Shown: positions 17,815-27,563 of the stretch, in pieces | Layout of the letters: each line of letters starts with the position of its first letter | Position numbering within the stretch: position 1 is the stretch's first letter | From: Psychrobacter aquaticus CMS 56 | GTDB lineage: Bacteria > Pseudomonadota > Gammaproteobacteria > Pseudomonadales > Moraxellaceae | Reading direction: 5' to 3' | Assembly: GCF_000471625.1 (NCBI RefSeq) | Contig: NZ_AUSW01000016.1 | Location: forward strand, 1 to 64,000 | Length of the DNA stretch: 64,000 bases | The notes under the pieces: model-generated | Seen by the model: only the letters and a program-made list of their open reading frames with translations | Told to the model about the DNA's origin: nothing | Databases searched by the model: none | Made by a program: the position numbers and the translations under genes

Positions 17815-20778
17815 TTAGACTTTGTCACTTTCGTCTTCGTCACGACGTAGACCGTCTTGCCACTTGGTATCAGTGGTAGAAGTTTCGTCTATAGAAGGTT
17901 TGCTAGTAGACTCTTTCGTAATGTCTGAGTGATCATGTTTTTCAGAGTTGTCTACATGCTCAGTAGCCTCAGTGCTATATTTATTCAGACTATGGTTGCT
18001 ACTCATGCGCTCATTTAAATGTGTCGCGGCGTCACGATGGCGATCATCAAGCGCTTCTATTTCAGGACTAGAGTCACCAAAGTCGGTCTGAGCCTGTACT
18101 TCTTGCGCAGTGTCTTGTTCAGAGACCATTTCTACATCACCATCACTCTCATAACCGTGATTGGGATTGGCATCACCAATCTTTTGATCGGCGCTGTTGG
18201 GTGCAGCCAAGTTATCAGATGAAACGTCACTATCAGGCACGATACCGTGTTTGGCTTGCGCCTCATTTTTCAATTGTGCGTAGTCTGTCAGCTGTTGTAC
18301 GGCATTCTCAAGGCTGTGAGGATTACTACGTTCTTGCGCTTTTAGTAAATGCTTATCGAATACATCTGTCAGCAGCGAATCAAAACGAAGAGCATTGTAT
18401 TGAATGAGCACTTCTGCTTCTTCTTCAGTAATGTCACCTTTTTGGCTGGCATCAACCACATGATCCTCAAAAGTAAGACCTTCAAAACTGTCTTTATGTT
18501 CGGCCTTTTTGAATTTCTGCCATAAAGGTTCTATACCAATTAGCGTCTGATAGGCATTTTCCATACGCCCAGTAACATCGTCTGCATCAGTATTGTAATA
18601 AACCATAGTTTTAAGATAATCGCGGAATGGATTGGCCTCAAAATCATCCATAAAGGTATCACCCAATTGACGTTTCAGCTCGTCACTCGGTGGGGTGAAA
18701 ATACGACCACTTGGGAAAGTCACAAAACTTACCACACTCGCTGCCATGCGATTTGGGAAGTTGGCAAAGAATGACAAAAACGCTTCTTGAATTGTGTAAA
18801 AGCTGTTTTTTAGTGCCACTTCCGCATGCAAGCGTTCAGATTCTGACTTTGTACCATTCTCATAAAACTGCAAAATAGCCGTCGCAATAAATAAATGCCC
18901 GTAAATATCGGCCAAGCGACCAGAGAGCATCTCTTTACGTTTTAGATCACCAGCGAGCAATCCTAATGCCATATCGGCAGTCAAAGCAAAGCCTGCACTC
19001 AAGCGATTGATATGTTTATAGTAGGGACGAGTAAAGGCATCAGCGAAGCTTGGCGCATGATTGCTGCCACCGACATAGCCTGCGACAAAGGCTTTTGCCC
19101 CGCGATTAAAGGTATAGCCCAAATGTTTAAAGAAAAGGATGTCGAACTGCTTAAGTGCGCCTTCTTTATCTTCACTTTGTAGTAGTTGCAGCTCATCAAA
19201 CAGATAAGGATGGCAGCGCATTGCGCCTTGACCAAAGATCATCAGTGAGCGTGTCAAGATATTGGCACCCTCAACAGTAATAGAAACTGGAATCGCTTGA
19301 TAAGGTGTTGCCAAAAAATTGCGAGGTCCCATCTGTACCGCACGACCACCAACGACATCCATACCATCATTGACCACACTACGCATGGTTTCAGTCGCAT
19401 AATATTTTGCCATTGCCGTCATGACTGATGGCGTACCACCTTGATTCAGTCCACACGTCACCAGATGACGGAACGCCTCTAACATATAAGTATTGCTCGC
19501 CATACGACTGGTGGCATCCTGTACGCCTTCAAACTTACCGACCGAAATTTTGAACTGTTCGCGCACTTTGGCAAAAGCACCAACGGACAAATACGTCATT
19601 TCACTGGCTGAAGTTGATAGGGCAGGTAAGGAGATACCACGGCCAACGCCTAAGCACTCCATAAGCATACGCCAACCGCGACCTGCATTTTCAACACCAC
19701 CGATGATGTAATCTAATGGGATAAAGACATCTTTACCATCGACTGTACCATTCATAAATGGCGAGCCGATTGGGTTGTGACGTGGCCCGATAATAACGCC
19801 TGTATGGCTGGCTGGCACGAGCGCACAAGTGATACCGTAATCCGTTTTTTGAGGATTGCCGAGCAACCCTTCTGGATCGTGCATCTTGAATGCTAAGCCC
19901 ACAACAGTAGCGATAGGCGCCAACGTAATCCAGCGCTTGGAGAAATTCATGCGTAGGCCAAGTACTTGCTCACCTTCGTGCATGCCGTAGCAAACCACAC
20001 CTGTATCAGGAATCGCCCCTGCATCGGAACCGGCCTCAGGCCCTGTTAAACCAAAGCAAGGCACTTCATCACCTTTGGCAAGCCCCGGTAGCCAACGTTG
20101 TTTTTGTTCATCTGTACCATAATGCATCAAAAGCTCACCAGGACCGAGTGAGTTCGGTACCATACAGGTGACGGCGGCGGTTGGGGAGCGCGAGGCGATT
20201 TTACTCATGACACGGCTTTGGGCATAAGAACTAAATTCTAAACCACCAAATTCTTTTGGAATAATCAGACCCAAAAAGCCATTACTCTTGATAAATTGCC
20301 ACGCTTCAGGGGATAGATCTTTATCTTCATGCTGGATTTTCCATTCATCAAGCATGGCACAAAGCATTTCTACTTCATTGTCAATGAAGTTTTGTTCTTC
20401 CTCTGATAGCTTTGGATAAGGATAGCTAGCAAACGTATCCCAATTGGGCGCACCCATGAATAGCTCTTTTTCCCACCAACTGGTGCCAGCATCAAGCGCT
20501 TCACGCTCGGTATCGCTCATACTAGGCATTGCACCGCCCAACGCTTTATAAACAGGTTTGGTAATCAGGGATTGACGAATAGAAGTGACGAGCAGCACCA
20601 AACAAAGTAGCGCAATGGGTATGCCTAAAAGGAGTGACCATGGACTGATGATGGCTGTTACGATGATGGTTACAAGGGCAACCATACTGCCAGTAACACG
20701 AGATAAAGACAACAAAAAGATGGCCAAGACCACGGCTAACTGAATGATGACTGCCAAAATAAATAAGCCAATGGCCAT
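17815..20778 (-). CDS. fadE: FadE-type acyl-CoA dehydrogenase with long acidic tail
   Basis: A 987-residue protein. Residues 1-75 hold two or three membrane helices; the acyl-CoA dehydrogenase N-terminal, middle (Gly-Leu-Thr-Gly-Pro-Glu-Ala-Gly-Ser-Asp) and C-terminal domains follow, then the DUF1974 region typical of FadE. FadE catalyses the first, FAD-dependent step of fatty-acid beta-oxidation. E. coli FadE has about 814 residues; the extra length is a C-terminal tail from about residue 845, rich in Asp, Glu, Ser, Thr and His, and probably disordered. The ATG at 20778 has an ideal AAGGAG six bases upstream. Single-gene unit with its own terminator; no FadR-like site was recognised upstream. 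Confidence 0.93.
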   Translation of the reverse strand: MAIGLFILAVIIQLAVVLAIFLLSLSRVTGSMVALVTIIVTAIISPWSLLLGIPIALLCLVLLVTSIRQSLITKPVYKALGGAMPSMSDTEREALDAGTSWWEKELFMGAPNWDTFASYPYPKLSEEEQNFIDNEVEMLCAMLDEWKIQHEDKDLSPEAWQFIKSNGFLGLIIPKEFGGLEFSSYAQSRVMSKIASRSPTAAVTCMVPNSLGPGELLMHYGTDEQKQRWLPGLAKGDEVPCFGLTGPEAGSDAGAIPDTGVVCYGMHEGEQVLGLRMNFSKRWITLAPIATVVGLAFKMHDPEGLLGNPQKTDYGITCALVPASHTGVIIGPRHNPIGSPFMNGTVDGKDVFIPLDYIIGGVENAGRGWRMLMECLGVGRGISLPALSTSASEMTYLSVGAFAKVREQFKISVGKFEGVQDATSRMASNTYMLEAFRHLVTCGLNQGGTPSVMTAMAKYYATETMRSVVNDGMDVVGGRAVQMGPRNFLATPYQAIPVSITVEGANILTRSLMIFGQGAMRCHPYLFDELQLLQSEDKEGALKQFDILFFKHLGYTFNRGAKAFVAGYVGGSNHAPSFADAFTRPYYKHINRLSAGFALTADMALGLLAGDLKRKEMLSGRLADIYGHLFIATAILQFYENGTKSESERLHAEVALKNSFYTIQEAFLSFFANFPNRMAASVVSFVTFPSGRIFTPPSDELKRQLGDTFMDDFEANPFRDYLKTMVYYNTDADDVTGRMENAYQTLIGIEPLWQKFKKAEHKDSFEGLTFEDHVVDASQKGDITEEEAEVLIQYNALRFDSLLTDVFDKHLLKAQERSNPHSLENAVQQLTDYAQLKNEAQAKHGIVPDSDVSSDNLAAPNSADQKIGDANPNHGYESDGDVEMVSEQDTAQEVQAQTDFGDSSPEIEALDDRHRDAATHLNERMSSNHSLNKYSTEATEHVDNSEKHDHSDITKESTSKPSIDETSTTDTKWQDGLRRDEDESDKV

Positions 20779-21145
20779 GACTGTCTCCTTTTATGACGCC
20801 GAACTAAAAGCGTAAAGATATATGAATAAAATTCTGAATTAATATAATTGTTGTTTTAACAAGTGGTTTACTTTTTCATAGCCATATTGAAATCGCATTA
20901 TTTTATGGAGACAATTTTTTAAGGCCAACCTTACAACAACAATGTTAAATGGCTAAATTTTATCAACTACTATGTTGAGTAGGCTTAAACAATAAAAGAC
21001 AAAGAAAAAATAAAGTTAGCTAACAATATGTAACAGTTGTTGATAACTATCAATAGCTAAAATGCTACGCTGTGTCGATAATATGTATCGCATTTCGATG
21101 ATTCATAGAATTAATGAATGGATGTTAAGTGATTAAGAGCGTCTA
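20779..21145. other. Intergenic upstream of fadE, no gene seen
   Basis: 367 strongly AT-rich bases between the fadE-like gene and the end of radC on the same strand. No terminator for radC, RNA or repeat is recognised; the fadE promoter should be here. Confidence 0.35.
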
Positions 21146-21829
21146 TTAGCCAAAAGGTGCTAAGCAGCTTTCGGCATAAGATAAGGTTTCGTTACGGCCA
21201 ACGATGATGTGATCGACGAGCGCTATATCTAACAAATCACAGGCTTTTTTTAGCTCATAAGTTAATAAATTATCTGCGGTAGATGGCGTCGCATTGGTAT
21301 GCGGGTGATTGTGTGCAACGATTAGCTGGCTGGCTGCGTGACTCAAAGCATGACGTAGTACGTGTTTGATACAGACGGAACAAGAGGAGATGCCACCAGT
21401 AAACAGTATCTCAAAGTTTAAAAGGTTAAGCGCATTGTCCAAGCAAAGCACGGCAAAAACCTCTCGATGCTCACCGCGCAACTGCGTACTGATATAATCT
21501 TTGACCGCTTGTGAGCGTCCAAGCGCTTGGCCTGTTTTGAGCTGACTGTCTAAATATCGTGTTCCCATTTCAAGTGAAGCTAATATCTGCGAGTACTTAG
21601 CAGGCCCGATGCCATGACACGCAAGGACAATGTCTTGAGGCGCTGCCAACAGCTCTGCCAAGCTACCAAATTGCGTAATGAGATGGCGGGCAAGCTCAAT
21701 GGCTGATTGTGACTGTGTGCCTGTACGTAAAAATATCGCCAAAATCTCTGCATCAGTAAGATGTACTGCGCCAAATTTCAATAGCTTTTCGCGGGGTCTA
21801 TCGTCTTCATGCCAGTCTTTAATGGCCAT
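21146..21829 (-). CDS. radC: RadC-family JAB/MPN-domain protein
   Basis: This 227-residue protein has a helix-hairpin-helix-like N-terminal part (Asp-Arg-Pro-Arg-Glu-Lys-Leu, Gly-Ile-Gly-Pro-Ala-Lys) and a C-terminal JAB1/MPN domain with the metal motif His-Asn-His followed ten residues later by Asp. The usual Ser after His-Asn-His-Pro is His here. RadC was named as a DNA repair protein but its role is unsettled. The start at 21829 is chosen because AAGGAGA lies just upstream; the frame runs on to a TTG at 21859. It is divergent from coaBC. Confidence 0.93.
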   Translation of the reverse strand: MAIKDWHEDDRPREKLLKFGAVHLTDAEILAIFLRTGTQSQSAIELARHLITQFGSLAELLAAPQDIVLACHGIGPAKYSQILASLEMGTRYLDSQLKTGQALGRSQAVKDYISTQLRGEHREVFAVLCLDNALNLLNFEILFTGGISSCSVCIKHVLRHALSHAASQLIVAHNHPHTNATPSTADNLLTYELKKACDLLDIALVDHIIVGRNETLSYAESCLAPFG

Positions 21830-21951
21830 TATCTCTCCTTGAGTAGAGGCTGATAACAAATACCTCAGTTAAATGCGGAAAATCTTACCCAATTTATCTC
21901 ATAATTGTTACTATAAGCGCAATTTTATCTTTCAACTTTTTTATTGATGCC

Positions 21952-23326
21952 ATGCTTATGTCAAATATTGTGCTTGCTATCACTGGCGGTATCGCCGCTT
22001 ATAAATCTGCTATATTTGCTCGTCTTTTAATCAAGGCGGGCTTTGATGTGCGTGTCATTATGACCACAGGCGCACAAGCATTTATCACCCCTTTGACGTT
22101 GCAGGCTTTGACGGGTAATGAGGTTCATATCTCGTTACTTGATGAGCGAGCTGAGGCAGGAATGGGACATATTGAGCTGGCCAAATGGGCAGATTTAATC
22201 GTCATTGCACCAGCCTCTGCCAATACACTTGCCCGTCTGGCGATGGGTATGGCGGATGATTTGTTGACTACCGTATGTCTGGCAACGACAGCGCCTGTCA
22301 TTATAGCGCCTGCAATGAATCAGCAAATGTGGGCACACCCAGCGGTGAATCTAAACGTGCAAACATTGCTGGATATGAATTATCGCATTATCCAGCCTGC
22401 AAGTGGCGAGCAAGCTTGCGGGGATGTGGGGGCAGGACGTTTACCTGAACCTGAGCAGCTATTGGCTGAGATATTGCTATTTAATGCGATGCAAACAACG
22501 CCGCAGCTATTGGCAGGCAAAAGGGTCGTAATTACCGCAGGCGCGACAGTTGAAGCCATCGATCCGGTACGCTATTTGTCCAATCACTCTACGGGCAAAA
22601 TGGGCTTTGCGTTAGCACGCGCTTGTGTGGCGGCTGGGGCAGAAGTTATCTTAATCGCTGGTGGTAAGGTGGCATTGCCCACACCACTTAATGTCACACG
22701 TATTAATGTGTTGTCTGCCCAAGAAATGTTGCTTGCATCACAGCAATGTGTGGATGGCACGCATAGCGAGCTACAATATATTTTTGAAGATGATCACGAC
22801 CATTCACACGATCATAGTCATGACCATCATCACTCTCATGACTGTGATTGCGATGAGGAGCAAGATGAGGAAAATACGTCTAGCGTCGATGATAGCGTGA
22901 GAGTGGCGGATATCTTTATTGCGACTGCGGCGGTGGCTGATTATCGCACCGAAGAAGCAGCTCCGCAAAAAAATCAAAAAAACGCAAGATGCTATGATGC
23001 TGAGCTTGGTCAAAAATCCTGATATTTTGGCAACTATTTCGCTTACTCATCCAGAGTTGTTTGTCGTTGGCTTTGCGGCAGAAACGCAAGACGTGGAGCG
23101 TTATGCGCGTGGTAAGCTCGTCTCTAAAAATCTCGATTTAATTGCTTGTAATGATGTCTCACGAGCAGATATTGGTTTTGCTAGTGATGACAATGCGATG
23201 CAGGTGTTCTTCTCAGATCGATACGAGAAAGAGGCGCTAACACTTGAAAAAGCAAGCAAAGATAAGATTGCTGAGCAATTAGCAAGCATCATCGGTGAGT
23301 CTATTTGGCAACGTCAAAATGGCTAG
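21952..23326 (+). pseudogene. coaBC: coaBC, bifunctional CoA biosynthesis enzyme, interrupted by a single-base frame break
   Basis: CoaBC makes 4'-phosphopantetheine from 4'-phosphopantothenate in two steps. The CoaC part (residues 1-180) has the Gly-His-Ile-Glu-Leu region with the catalytic His, Pro-Ala-Met-Asn and Ala-Cys-Gly-Asp-Val-Gly-Ala-Gly-Arg-Leu. The CoaB part starts near residue 187 (Gly-Ala-Thr-Val-Glu-x-Ile-Asp-Pro-Val-Arg, Ser-Asn-x-Ser-Thr-Gly-Lys-Met-Gly). The first frame stops at 23022; the rest of CoaB continues in the +1 frame to 23326. Removing one A from the run 22967-22973 restores Gln-Lys-Ile-Lys-Lys, the conserved Lys-rich motif, and would give about 457 residues (E. 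coli 406). Residues 279-308 are a His/Asp/Cys-rich insert absent from ordinary CoaB. The enzyme is expected to be essential, so a sequencing error or slippage is as likely as a true lesion. ATG at 21958 is an alternative start. Confidence 0.9.
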
Positions 23327-23374
23327 CCATGTCGTTATAAGTATGGGCGCTTAGCCTTGAATGGTGCGACAAAT

Positions 23375-24157
23375 ATGACTGAAATAATTGGTGACGATAG
23401 CGCACAGACGTTATTGCTGGTGGCAGTCTTTGCGCTGGCCTCATTGCTACACGGTATCAGCGGATTGGGTGTGACGTTGGTGACGACTACGGCGCTTGCC
23501 AGTATGTACCCGTTGCCCTATGCCATTGTGTTAACTATCCTTCCCTCTTTATTGCTCAATGCGATGACTTGGCTGGCGGGTGGCGGTCGCACTATTTGGC
23601 AAAACTTTATTTATTACGGCAGACGTTATTGGTTACTGGCGTTGACCAGTTTGCTTGGCAGTATTTTGGGCGCAAAGCTATTGTTATGGGTAGATAGTGC
23701 CTATATCTTGTTGGTATTGGCCGCTGTTATTGGTTTTTATGTGATAAGCAGCCTTCTTGGTAAGCAGATTCGCTTGCCGGATACTAAGCCTGTGCTGATC
23801 GCTGTTGGCTTTAGCGCAGGCCTTATTGGTGGCGCGACCAATGCTATGTCGACCATACTGATGATGTACTTATTGTCTGCAAGTGACGATAAAAATACGG
23901 TCGCCAAGGTCGGTAACATGTGTTATTTCTTGGGTAAAATCGCCCAAATTATCGTCTTACGCGAGCCGATTATGGCGCTGAGCAGTGGTGAGTGGCAAAT
24001 CATTGTATTGTTGAGTGTTTTGTCTATCGTCGCTCTTTTAGTCGGTATTCGTCTACGTCGTTACTTACCGCAAGCACGCTTTCGTCAGCTTATTTTAGTG
24101 ATTTTAACCGTGCTTGGTATCCGTGTCGGCTGGCAGGGAATTGCGGCGATTTTGTAA
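23375..24157 (+). CDS. TauE/SafE (TSUP) family membrane protein
   Basis: This 260-residue protein has about eight hydrophobic segments. It carries the TSUP half-repeats: His-Gly-Ile-Ser-Gly-Leu-Gly-Val-Thr-Leu-Val near residue 30 and Gly-Leu-Ile-Gly-Gly-Ala-Thr-Asn-Ala-Met-Ser in the second half. It belongs to a different branch from the TSUP gene at 15060. The transported anion is unknown. The start at 23375 is chosen over a TTG at 23357; neither has a good ribosome site, suggesting coupling to coaBC, which ends 48 bases upstream. Confidence 0.85.
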   Translation: MTEIIGDDSAQTLLLVAVFALASLLHGISGLGVTLVTTTALASMYPLPYAIVLTILPSLLLNAMTWLAGGGRTIWQNFIYYGRRYWLLALTSLLGSILGAKLLLWVDSAYILLVLAAVIGFYVISSLLGKQIRLPDTKPVLIAVGFSAGLIGGATNAMSTILMMYLLSASDDKNTVAKVGNMCYFLGKIAQIIVLREPIMALSSGEWQIIVLLSVLSIVALLVGIRLRRYLPQARFRQLILVILTVLGIRVGWQGIAAIL

Positions 24158-24168
24158 TAAAAATACAG

Positions 24169-24375
24169 TTAACGATTAAATAAATTCAATACGATAGTCG
24201 CGACGATACTGATCACTATCATGGTGACGACAGGAAAATACATCCGCGTGTTGCCTGAAGTGTGTTTGATGTCACCTGGCAAATTGCCTATCCACGAAAA
24301 TGCACTTGGAAATAGCAGCCAAATAACGCCGATAATCACCAGCACAATGCCCAAACCTATCAGTATCTTTGCCAT
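24169..24375 (-). CDS. DUF2905 small membrane protein
   Basis: A 68-residue protein of two membrane helices (about residues 4-24 and 46-66) joined by the family signature Leu-Pro-Gly-Asp-Ile-Lys and Gly-Asn-Thr-Arg-Met-Tyr-Phe-Pro. It matches DUF2905 in length and pattern. Function is unknown. It sits just downstream of the deacetylase-like gene on the same strand and may be cotranscribed with it. Confidence 0.85.
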   Translation of the reverse strand: MAKILIGLGIVLVIIGVIWLLFPSAFSWIGNLPGDIKHTSGNTRMYFPVVTMIVISIVATIVLNLFNR

Positions 24376-24431
24376 GTGATATTGCCTCTTGACGTTATCA
24401 GTTAAGCGTTTTTATAATGTATTTCACCGCA

Positions 24432-25349
24432 CTAACCAGTCATCTCACCAAAATAAATCTGCTGCGCCAAACGAAAGGTATTACAGTGCGCTTCCACCAC
24501 ATCTTCGATGTCTTCGGAATAACCGCCGCCCATCACAATAGCGACAGGAATGTTGGCAGATTTCGCTTGACGTAATACATATGCATCACGCGCTTTGCAA
24601 CCCTCTATTGTCAGTCCCAGCTTTCCTAACTTATCCGTCGCGAGCACATCGACTGCGGATTGATAAAATATCAGGTCTGGCGCAACATCAGTAATCAAGC
24701 GAGGTAACGTATCAGCCAAAATCTGTAAATATTCCTTATCACCAGTGTCATTGTCCAACTCAATGTCCAAATCTGATTTTTGCTTGCGGAATGGGTAGTT
24801 CTTGGCACCATGCATACTAAAGACGAAAACACGTGACTCATCCGCCATGATACTGGCGTTGCCATTACCTTGATGAACATCCAAATCAACAATCAAAATC
24901 TTTTGCGCTTGTCCAAGATTGAGCAACAAGTTGCTAGCGATACACACATCATTGAAGACACAAAACCCTTCACCATGATCGGCAAACGCATGGTGCGTGC
25001 CGCCCGCGACATTCATTGCCACACCATATTGCTGAGCATACAATGCACATTCATAAGTCGCATGGGCAATATAACGACCACGCTCGACCAGCAGTGGTGT
25101 CATCTCAAAGCCAATGGCGCGTGCTTCTTTTCGTGGCAGCGTTTGGGTTTTAAGCTGATGCCAATAGTCGGGCGTATGCGTGGTCAAAATCTCGTCTTCG
25201 CTTAATTGCTTAGGCGCAAAGAAGTTGTCGGTACTGATCGTGCCTTCCGCCAATAACCGCTCAGGAATCATGGTGTATTTTTGCATGGGGAAGCGGTGTT
25301 TTTCAGGTACTGAATAACGAAAAATATCAGAGTAAGCAATTTTTAGCAT
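24432..25349 (-). CDS. Histone deacetylase-fold protein (AcuC-like)
   Basis: This 305-residue protein of the arginase/deacetylase superfamily has Gly-Gly-Thr-His-His-Ala (active-site histidine pair), Gly-Phe-Cys-Val-Phe-Asn-Asp, Asp-Leu-Asp-Val-His-Gln-Gly-Asn-Gly (zinc ligands Asp and His) and Ser-Ala-Val-Asp-Val-Leu, the second zinc Asp. Bacterial members deacetylate acetyl-lysine on enzymes or small acetylated amines. The typical catalytic Tyr loop near the C-terminus is less clear here (Gly-Gly-Gly-Tyr-Ser). Normal length. No obvious Shine-Dalgarno precedes the ATG at 25349. Confidence 0.88.
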   Translation of the reverse strand: MLKIAYSDIFRYSVPEKHRFPMQKYTMIPERLLAEGTISTDNFFAPKQLSEDEILTTHTPDYWHQLKTQTLPRKEARAIGFEMTPLLVERGRYIAHATYECALYAQQYGVAMNVAGGTHHAFADHGEGFCVFNDVCIASNLLLNLGQAQKILIVDLDVHQGNGNASIMADESRVFVFSMHGAKNYPFRKQKSDLDIELDNDTGDKEYLQILADTLPRLITDVAPDLIFYQSAVDVLATDKLGKLGLTIEGCKARDAYVLRQAKSANIPVAIVMGGGYSEDIEDVVEAHCNTFRLAQQIYFGEMTG

Positions 25350-25423
25350 AATGTTAAATGGGTTCTTTTGGTAGCGTGTTTGGGGAGTATTTAAAGTGCA
25401 TCACTTTTATTTTAATGAGCAGC

Positions 25424-26257
25424 TCACTGCACAAACTGCGTTGGCAAAAAGAATGTTCGTGAATCTGTCTGTTGGCGTAGTGCTATCAGCAATTTTTCTA
25501 AGTCTTCTGTAGGATCTTGATCGTTGAGCAAATTACTCAACAATTCATGAGCGACCGTGGTCATGGCAATCACGCCTTGTAGTAAATGTTCGATAATTTC
25601 ATCATTAATACCAACTGCTTCGACATCGATGGCGTTTTTGTAGCGTATCTCGCCATCATTGACATCCATTTCTAGATTACCGATCAACATGTCATAATTC
25701 AGTTGAGTGATGAGGAGCATCGCGGCACTTTGATGACTCTCCGGTATCAAAAACGGCAAAATGCCATAGACTGCCAATAGCTTATTATGTTCTTGAACCC
25801 GAAACAGATAGCCGCAGTTGAGCTGTTTATGCCGCATCCTTAATGACAAATGATGTGATTTTTGGCTGTCATTGGTTTTGGGTCGATAATAAGTGTAGTG
25901 CCACTGTTTGCTATTGAAGTATTGTTTTAGCACACTGACAATGGGGGTGTCGTTTCGCTCTTGTTGTCCTACACGCAATTCAGAAGGGGTGATTGGTGAA
26001 TGCTCGTGGTGATTTTTGGCTTCAGATTCAGAGCCAGTTTTGAGTTTACCGTTTGAGTCATTTTTATCATCAATGCCAGTATCTTCACTGTCAGTATCGT
26101 TACGTTGATTGCTATCAGTTGCTGATTGGGTCACTTTACTTTTATCTGACGACACATGCGATGGCTTATTTGTGCCATTAATAATAGATGACGGTGCTGA
26201 AGTTGTCAGCAACCGTTTGATTTTTTGCCACAAGCTGAGTTTATTACGTGGGCTCAT
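25424..26257 (-). CDS. YbjN-domain protein with disordered N-terminus
   Basis: This protein of about 277 residues starts at the ATG at 26257; the frame extends to a TTG at 26320, which is less likely. Residues 20-110 are rich in Ser, Asp, Lys and Asn and are probably disordered. The C-terminal 170 residues resemble a YbjN/T3SS-chaperone-like domain: an alpha/beta pattern with Asn-Leu-Glu-Met-Asp-Val-Asn-Asp-Gly-Glu-Ile-Arg-Tyr-Lys followed by long helices. YbjN domains are thought to modulate protein interactions; no enzymatic role is seen. It follows the gene at 26330 by 72 bases and probably shares its transcript. Confidence 0.6.
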   Translation of the reverse strand: MSPRNKLSLWQKIKRLLTTSAPSSIINGTNKPSHVSSDKSKVTQSATDSNQRNDTDSEDTGIDDKNDSNGKLKTGSESEAKNHHEHSPITPSELRVGQQERNDTPIVSVLKQYFNSKQWHYTYYRPKTNDSQKSHHLSLRMRHKQLNCGYLFRVQEHNKLLAVYGILPFLIPESHQSAAMLLITQLNYDMLIGNLEMDVNDGEIRYKNAIDVEAVGINDEIIEHLLQGVIAMTTVAHELLSNLLNDQDPTEDLEKLLIALRQQTDSRTFFLPTQFVQ

Positions 26258-26329
26258 AATATTGGACTCATAATATTGGGCTGACACATAAGTGATAGTG
26301 AATATGGATAAACACGTCAAAACAGCAAA

Positions 26330-27487
26330 TTACTCGTTATTAAGTACCAAACTCTCTTTGATGTTTGGCTGATTATAAAATGCTTGTAACATGTCACGGA
26401 TATGTGCGGTAAACCAAGGGCTTTCAAGAGCATCATATATAATTGGCAGTAACACGGTACTAAATTGCGTCATGGCCTGCTCGTCAATATATAAGCTCGC
26501 AGCGATGCTTGCTATGGTGTCTGCTTGATGATTGTCGTACCAAGTATCGATGCTGGCTGCCACGAGACTGTGCAAATAAGGTGACATACGTAGGCGGTTA
26601 TAGCTTTGCTGGATACTGGCTTCAATATGGTCGATACTGCTGTTATCAGGCTCATCGCGCAAGTAGGTTTGTAAATGGCTGACAGGCTGATCCTTGATGC
26701 GTGCCCAACCAGTGACCAACAAGCGCGCGACTTCTTCATTGGATAAGTGCTCTTGTGCATTGGTTTCTGCTCGGCGTGCCAAATCTCTAATATTACGGTG
26801 CAAATACGCCTGCAATTTTTCGTCAAGATTTCTGTTGGTGGCCTTTTCAAAAGAGCTGCGCCCAAGTTTCATCAGCTTACCAACGCCGCCCGCTTTATCT
26901 AATGTGGTTTCCATAAAGTCGTTGATGGCGTGGTATAGCGTTTGCGTCAGCAAGTCTGCAAAGGTTTCATTGCCGATCAGCGTATGAATCAAGACATTGC
27001 GCTGCTCATCATGACTGCCTACATAATTGGCAAGGGTTTCAACTTGCGTGTCATCTACCAGTTCAGATAACGGCACGTTGTCATTGACTGGATGATAAAT
27101 AACGGTATGCAAGATATCGCGAATATCGGTACGCATCGCCTCACTTATCGGCTGATTGAGGAGCCAGTCATTTACCAAGTGCTGCAAATGCTCGCGTCTA
27201 ATATATTTATTTAGGGGTTGCTCACCAAACCATTGCCAAGCTTCGATGGCTAACGGCTCGGATTGCTTGCGTAACCACTGCTGCATAAAATCAACTTGGG
27301 CGTCGATTAAGCTATCTATAGTTAAGCTTGTGCCTACCAAGTTCGTCTGAAAGTGGCTGTTTTCAGTATCTGCCTTATGTTCAGTATCTACTGGGGGCGT
27401 TTGGTTTTGGCTATCTTTTGAAGTCTGCATAGGTTTTGAGGTCATAGTAATCGACAATTTGTTATACTGTGTGTTTGTAGTAAGCAT
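26330..27487 (-). CDS. Unknown mostly helical protein, 385 aa
   Basis: I do not recognise a family. The first 55 residues are polar and low in complexity (Thr/Ser/Asp/Gln). The rest is predicted helical with many Trp, Leu and His, including Gly-Lys-Leu-Met-Lys-Leu-Gly-Arg-Ser-Ser-Phe-Glu-Lys-Ala-Thr near residue 210. No signal peptide or membrane helix is visible, so it is likely cytoplasmic. Two ATG codons (27487 and 27445) are possible; neither has a good ribosome site. It is divergent from ccmA and lies upstream of the YbjN-like gene on the same strand. Confidence 0.6.
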   Translation of the reverse strand: MLTTNTQYNKLSITMTSKPMQTSKDSQNQTPPVDTEHKADTENSHFQTNLVGTSLTIDSLIDAQVDFMQQWLRKQSEPLAIEAWQWFGEQPLNKYIRREHLQHLVNDWLLNQPISEAMRTDIRDILHTVIYHPVNDNVPLSELVDDTQVETLANYVGSHDEQRNVLIHTLIGNETFADLLTQTLYHAINDFMETTLDKAGGVGKLMKLGRSSFEKATNRNLDEKLQAYLHRNIRDLARRAETNAQEHLSNEEVARLLVTGWARIKDQPVSHLQTYLRDEPDNSSIDHIEASIQQSYNRLRMSPYLHSLVAASIDTWYDNHQADTIASIAASLYIDEQAMTQFSTVLLPIIYDALESPWFTAHIRDMLQAFYNQPNIKESLVLNNE

Positions 27488-27563
27488 AAAGTATTATGCC
27501 ACGAACATCGTACTTGTTTGTGATGAATATTAATTGCCACTTGATAAATAACGAGAGGTTTTG

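Noticed and set aside
26254..26280. Short direct repeat CTCATAATATTGG near the start of the YbjN-like gene
   Set aside because: Two copies only, within low-complexity AT-rich DNA; no function suggested.
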